A stretch of 64,000 bases of DNA. Source: Psychrobacter urativorans. Lineage in GTDB: Bacteria > Pseudomonadota > Gammaproteobacteria > Pseudomonadales > Moraxellaceae. How positions within the stretch are numbered: the first letter of the stretch is position 1; each line of letters starts with the position of its first letter. This document shows, piece by piece, positions 60,411-64,000 of this stretch. The stretch is from positions 1,860,001-1,924,000 of the forward strand of contig NZ_CP012678.1 of the NCBI RefSeq assembly GCF_001298525.1, read 5' to 3'. The position numbers and the translations under genes are program-made. The notes under the pieces were generated by a model. It had not been told where the DNA came from, made no database searches, and saw nothing but the letters and a program-made list of their open reading frames with translations.

Positions 60411-62849
60411 TTACTTGGTTTTACGTGGTGGCAGTCCCGTATGCTGAGTTTGGAAATTGCCTTTGCTTACTTTTTTAGCATTTCTACCCGCAGTATTTTT
60501 TGGCGCAGTTGCGCTGTTATTGTTACGTTTTACTGAATCATTACCAAGACGGCTGTTCTTTTTACGCGCTGATTGATAACTGTCTTGAGCACCATCACGT
60601 CCTTCTAAACTGGCATTGAATGGTGGTATCAGGCAACCGCGATTTTTGCCAATAAGGTCACTGCGCCCCATGGCTTTTAACGCCTCACGCAGTAGCGCCC
60701 AGTTCTTTGGATCGTGATAGCGTAAGAATGCTTTGTGCAATTTGCGCTGTTTGCCCGACTTGACGATATCCATGTCGCCGCCTTCACGGCTGACTTTATG
60801 CAGCGGGTCTTTATGGGTGTGATACATGGTGGTCGCGGTCGCCATCGGGCTTGGGTAAAACGCCTGTACTTGGTCAGCGCGATAGCCATAGCTTTTGAGC
60901 CATAGCGCCAGATTCATCATGTCTTCATCTTTGGTGCCCGGATGCGCAGCGATAAAGTAGGGGATTAAATATTGTTCTTTCCCTGCTTCTTGGCTGAACT
61001 GCTCAAACATGGCTTTAAATTTATCGTAACTGCCCATGCCCGGTTTCATCATTTTTGATAGAACGGCTTCTTCTGAATGCTCAGGGGCAATTTTCAGATA
61101 GCCACCAACGTGATGGGTGACCAACTCTTTAACATATTCAGGATCTTTTACGGCTAAGTCATAACGCAGACCAGAGGCGATAAGGATTTTTTTCACGCCT
61201 TTGATATCACGTGCTTTACGATATAGCTTGGTTAAATTGCTATGGTCGGTAATGAGATTTTCGCAAACATCAGGATAGACACAAGAGGGCTTCCGGCAGT
61301 TCTTTTCAATAGTTTCATCTTTACAGCTGAGACGATACATATTGGCAGTTGGACCACCAAGGTCAGATATCACGCCAGTAAAGCTAGGCGCAGTATCACG
61401 AATGGCTTCCACTTCACGCAGGATAGATTCTTCCGAGCGGTTTTGAATAATGCGCCCTTCGTGCTCAGTAATCGAGCAAAAAGTACAGCCACCAAAGCAG
61501 CCGCGCATGATATTGACGGAGAATTTAATCATGTCATATGCAGGAATACGTGCATCACCATAACTTGGATGCGGTAGACGCGCATATGGCAAGTCAAACA
61601 CATAATCCATCTCTTCCGTCGATAGTGGAATCGGTGGCGGATTGAGCCACACATCAATTGAAGTGAATGAGTTACCCGCACCGCTGCTATGACGCTGTAC
61701 TAAGGCGCGCGCGTTACCGGGATTGGTTTCCAGATGTAAAATACGGTTGGCATGCGCGTACAGCACGGGGTCAGATTTGACGTGTTCGTAATCGGGTAAG
61801 CGAATGACCGTCTTTTCGCGTGGCGGCAATTTTAGCTTATGTTTAAGGGCGGTTTTAGGCTTATCGTTTTCAGTTCTATCAAAGCCGCGCATCTGCACCA
61901 CTTGCGTATCTTCATCTACTTGATCAGCATTAATAACTTTATTCGTTACCGGTTCAGATACGAAGCCAGGATACTGAGAAGACATAGAGTTTTGTAACGG
62001 TGATATTGTGGTTTTATCTTGCTCGATTGAGCAAGAATCAACGTCTTCCGTCATCACATACGGATTGATAATCGGGTCAACACGACCCACGGTATCAACG
62101 TCATTACTGACAACCTCGACCATGCCCGCTTGCCAATGGCGACGCGACGGGGTCAATAAATAACACGTACCGCGCAGGCTACTCATTTGCTCAAGGGTAT
62201 AGCCTTTTGATAAGCCATGCACCACATCAACGATAGCGCGTTCGGCATTACCATATAATAAAACATCCGCACGGGCATCAAGTAAAATACTGCGGCGTAC
62301 TTTATCTGACCAGTAGTCATAATGAGCGATACGGCGTAAGCTGCCTTCAATCCCGCCTAAGATAATCGGCACATCCGGATAGGCTTCACGGCAGCGCTGA
62401 CTATAAACGATAGCCGCGCGGTCAGGGCGTTTGTCCGCGACATTTCCCGGTGAGTACGCATCATCACTACGGATTTTGCGGTCAGCGGTGTAACGGTTAA
62501 TCATGCTGTCCATATTGCCTGCGGTTACGCCATAGGCATAAACAGGTTTACCAAGCTCCATAAAGGCATCTTTACTCTTCCAATCTGGTTGGGCAATGAT
62601 ACCGACACGGAAGCCTTGTGCCTCTAATAAGCGCCCAATAATTGCCATGCCAAAGCTTGGATGATCGACATAAGCGTCGCCTGAGATGATAATCACATCA
62701 CAGGCATCCCAGCCCAAATCGTCCATTTCCTTGCGGCTCATCGGTAAATAAGGCGCAGGCTCATAGCAGCTCGCCCAATGTTTATCATAATCGTAAAGGG
62801 GCGTAGTGCCCTGTTTAAAAGCGGTGCGGGCGATGGTATCGGCAGACAT
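60411..62849 (-). CDS. YgiQ-family radical SAM protein
   Basis: 812 residues. N-terminal part (1-330) is the YgiQ-specific domain starting with [23 protein letters not shown] and [23 protein letters not shown], a B12-binding-like fold. The radical SAM cluster is C-x3-C-x2-C at Cys451, Cys455 and Cys458 in [13 protein letters not shown] region at about 280-350 holds a poorly conserved insert. The C-terminal tail (about 745-812) is Lys/Asn/Ser-rich. The substrate of the family is unknown. It stands alone and ends in a terminator. Confidence 0.92.
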   Translation of the reverse strand: MSADTIARTAFKQGTTPLYDYDKHWASCYEPAPYLPMSRKEMDDLGWDACDVIIISGDAYVDHPSFGMAIIGRLLEAQGFRVGIIAQPDWKSKDAFMELGKPVYAYGVTAGNMDSMINRYTADRKIRSDDAYSPGNVADKRPDRAAIVYSQRCREAYPDVPIILGGIEGSLRRIAHYDYWSDKVRRSILLDARADVLLYGNAERAIVDVVHGLSKGYTLEQMSSLRGTCYLLTPSRRHWQAGMVEVVSNDVDTVGRVDPIINPYVMTEDVDSCSIEQDKTTISPLQNSMSSQYPGFVSEPVTNKVINADQVDEDTQVVQMRGFDRTENDKPKTALKHKLKLPPREKTVIRLPDYEHVKSDPVLYAHANRILHLETNPGNARALVQRHSSGAGNSFTSIDVWLNPPPIPLSTEEMDYVFDLPYARLPHPSYGDARIPAYDMIKFSVNIMRGCFGGCTFCSITEHEGRIIQNRSEESILREVEAIRDTAPSFTGVISDLGGPTANMYRLSCKDETIEKNCRKPSCVYPDVCENLITDHSNLTKLYRKARDIKGVKKILIASGLRYDLAVKDPEYVKELVTHHVGGYLKIAPEHSEEAVLSKMMKPGMGSYDKFKAMFEQFSQEAGKEQYLIPYFIAAHPGTKDEDMMNLALWLKSYGYRADQVQAFYPSPMATATTMYHTHKDPLHKVSREGGDMDIVKSGKQRKLHKAFLRYHDPKNWALLREALKAMGRSDLIGKNRGCLIPPFNASLEGRDGAQDSYQSARKKNSRLGNDSVKRNNNSATAPKNTAGRNAKKVSKGNFQTQHTGLPPRKTK

Positions 62850-63104
62850 GGGACAACCTTTGGCTAAAAATGCAGCTATATAATGATAGGGTTCTTAAAG
62901 GTCAGGACAGTAAATTATCCATCACTTTAAAAGGCGCTCATCTTAACATGAATAACCCTCACTATGCGATAAACGATTCGTGATAAGTGTTTGATAGTGT
63001 GAGGTAAACTGCTGTTATATTATAATAGTGCTTATCTACTGAGTATGGGTTTGTTTAAAATTATAATTATCAAACTAAATTGATATTCTTCTGGAATAAA
63101 TAAC

Positions 63105-63407
63105 ATGCTTGCGATGCTGATTTTAGGATTCTTTATGCCGGTAGTGTCACTCATTCATTTGATAGCGACGGTCTATTTTTATAAAAAGGGCTACTATCGT
63201 AGTCAATCTTTTACTATCAAGCATCTGGTAGTGGCGCTTTTCTTTCCGATAGCAGGTATGGCGTTAATCACTTTTGAATATGTGATGAACTTGAGTAAAG
63301 GCGGTATTGATGTCGCCTCATTTTTACTTATTTTATCGCTTTATGGATTATTGGTTGTCATCTTTGCTATTCCTTATCTACTTCATTTAAGGGCTGCCAA
63401 AAAATAG
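63105..63407 (+). CDS. Small hydrophobic membrane protein of unknown function
   Basis: 100 residues with three membrane helices (about 4-26, 43-61 and 69-92) and a basic loop (YKKGYYRSQS). It ends in LRAAKK. Ribosome site is weak (CTGGAA). No family recognised; short enough that coding status is not certain, but the strand has good codon bias and helix pattern. Confidence 0.6.
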   Translation: MLAMLILGFFMPVVSLIHLIATVYFYKKGYYRSQSFTIKHLVVALFFPIAGMALITFEYVMNLSKGGIDVASFLLILSLYGLLVVIFAIPYLLHLRAAKK

Positions 63408-63456
63408 TAATGTTATGCTTTTTCCGGTAGCTGTCAGCAGTAATTAACGGTCGCTA

Positions 63457-63924
63457 TCAATCCAAAAAAATCTTCGTGCCGCTCTTGGTGAAATTCATCA
63501 CAAACTGACTTTTAAAGTTACGCACATTATTCTCATAGGTCAGCAGATGGCGGGTAAATTGGTGATAATCGCCCATATTTTTGGCATTAATCATTAACAT
63601 AAAATCCGCATCACCCGACACTTCATAGCAGCTCATCACTTGCGGCTGGGCATTCATCAGGCGCTCAAAGCGATGCTGCATCGAGGTATTAGAGCGCGCC
63701 ATCTCTATCATCACCACCGCTGTTAGCCCGTAGCCAACCTTATTGGGATTCACGATAGCGACTTGTTTAGTAATAACGCCATTGTCTATCAACGCTTGGA
63801 TACGGCGCTGTGCCGTGGCAATCGACACATGCACATATTCTGCGACAGTTTTTAACGGCAACGTGGCATCGTCTTGCAGTAAATTTAAAATGGCTTTGTC
63901 GGTATCATCTAGATGTTGGGTCAT
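63457..63924 (-). CDS. Lrp/AsnC-family transcriptional regulator
   Basis: 155 residues, normal for the family. The N-terminal helix-turn-helix (about 1-60) reads LDDTDKAILNLLQDDATLP then VHVSIATAQRRIQALIDNGVI. The C-terminal RAM domain (about 65-150) has CYEVSGDADFML and binds an amino acid ligand. It likely responds to leucine or another amino acid. Its target is unknown: the next gene to the right, outside the window, may be a divergent partner. Confidence 0.92.
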   Translation of the reverse strand: MTQHLDDTDKAILNLLQDDATLPLKTVAEYVHVSIATAQRRIQALIDNGVITKQVAIVNPNKVGYGLTAVVMIEMARSNTSMQHRFERLMNAQPQVMSCYEVSGDADFMLMINAKNMGDYHQFTRHLLTYENNVRNFKSQFVMNFTKSGTKIFLD

Positions 63925-64000
63925 GGGCTTCAGCTCTCTTTGAAGTTTTTTTGATAGTCTCTTGGATTAATGCTTTATCGAACACAGGTGTTAGGATAAA

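Overview
The window looks like chromosome of a gamma-proteobacterium of the family Moraxellaceae, most likely Psychrobacter. This is inferred from moderate-to-low GC, two monomeric NADP-isocitrate dehydrogenases, the smc-zipA-ligA order, a Tat-exported PhoX and many short lipoproteins. No search could be run. No rRNA, tRNA, IS element, prophage or CRISPR array was seen. Most of the window is housekeeping sequence with a few accessory genes.

Layout. 1-10.6 kb: end of an OmpA-family gene (cut by the left edge), nagZ, prc, a candidate GacA-controlled Rsm/Csr-type small RNA at about 5076-5291, slyD, an M61 peptidase, a glutaredoxin-like protein, a DUF305 lipoprotein and rluE. 10.7-15.6 kb: two monomeric isocitrate dehydrogenases in tandem, duplicated with their upstream and downstream control regions. 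16-23.7 kb: a lipoprotein, a DUF482/FemAB-like protein, ubiC, glyA, gltS and proA. 24.2-30.6 kb: a polar amino-acid ABC importer with one ATPase, three paralogous binding lipoproteins in a row and two permeases. 30.7-33.8 kb: a predicted membrane protein joining a Pycsar-effector-like (DUF5706/PycTM) module to a DUF3616 propeller, followed by a second DUF3616 protein that keeps only the last membrane helix. 33.9-38.9 kb: an FAH-family hydrolase, phoX and a lipase-like hydrolase. 39-44.7 kb: an AT-rich membrane/coiled-coil gene, hslO and a glutamate/aspartate importer. 45-56.5 kb: a rubredoxin-reductase-like flavoprotein, coaX, birA, a TauE/SafE permease, smc, zipA and ligA. 56.5-64 kb: an AT-rich TPR-DUF2971 gene coupled to ligA, two lipoproteins, a YgiQ radical SAM protein, a small membrane protein and an Lrp/AsnC regulator.

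How the parts relate. Amino-acid uptake and nitrogen/carbon metabolism dominate: two ABC importers, GltS, ProA, GlyA, the two IDHs and an Lrp regulator. Envelope functions (OmpA-like, NagZ, Prc, many lipoproteins, PhoX) and the division/replication set smc-zipA-ligA make up much of the rest.

Most notable findings are the small RNA behind prc, which has seven GGA motifs (five in hairpin loops), a terminator and an upstream GacA-type box, and the DUF5706-DUF3616 fusion with its truncated tandem paralogue. Functions given for these two are inference from sequence patterns.
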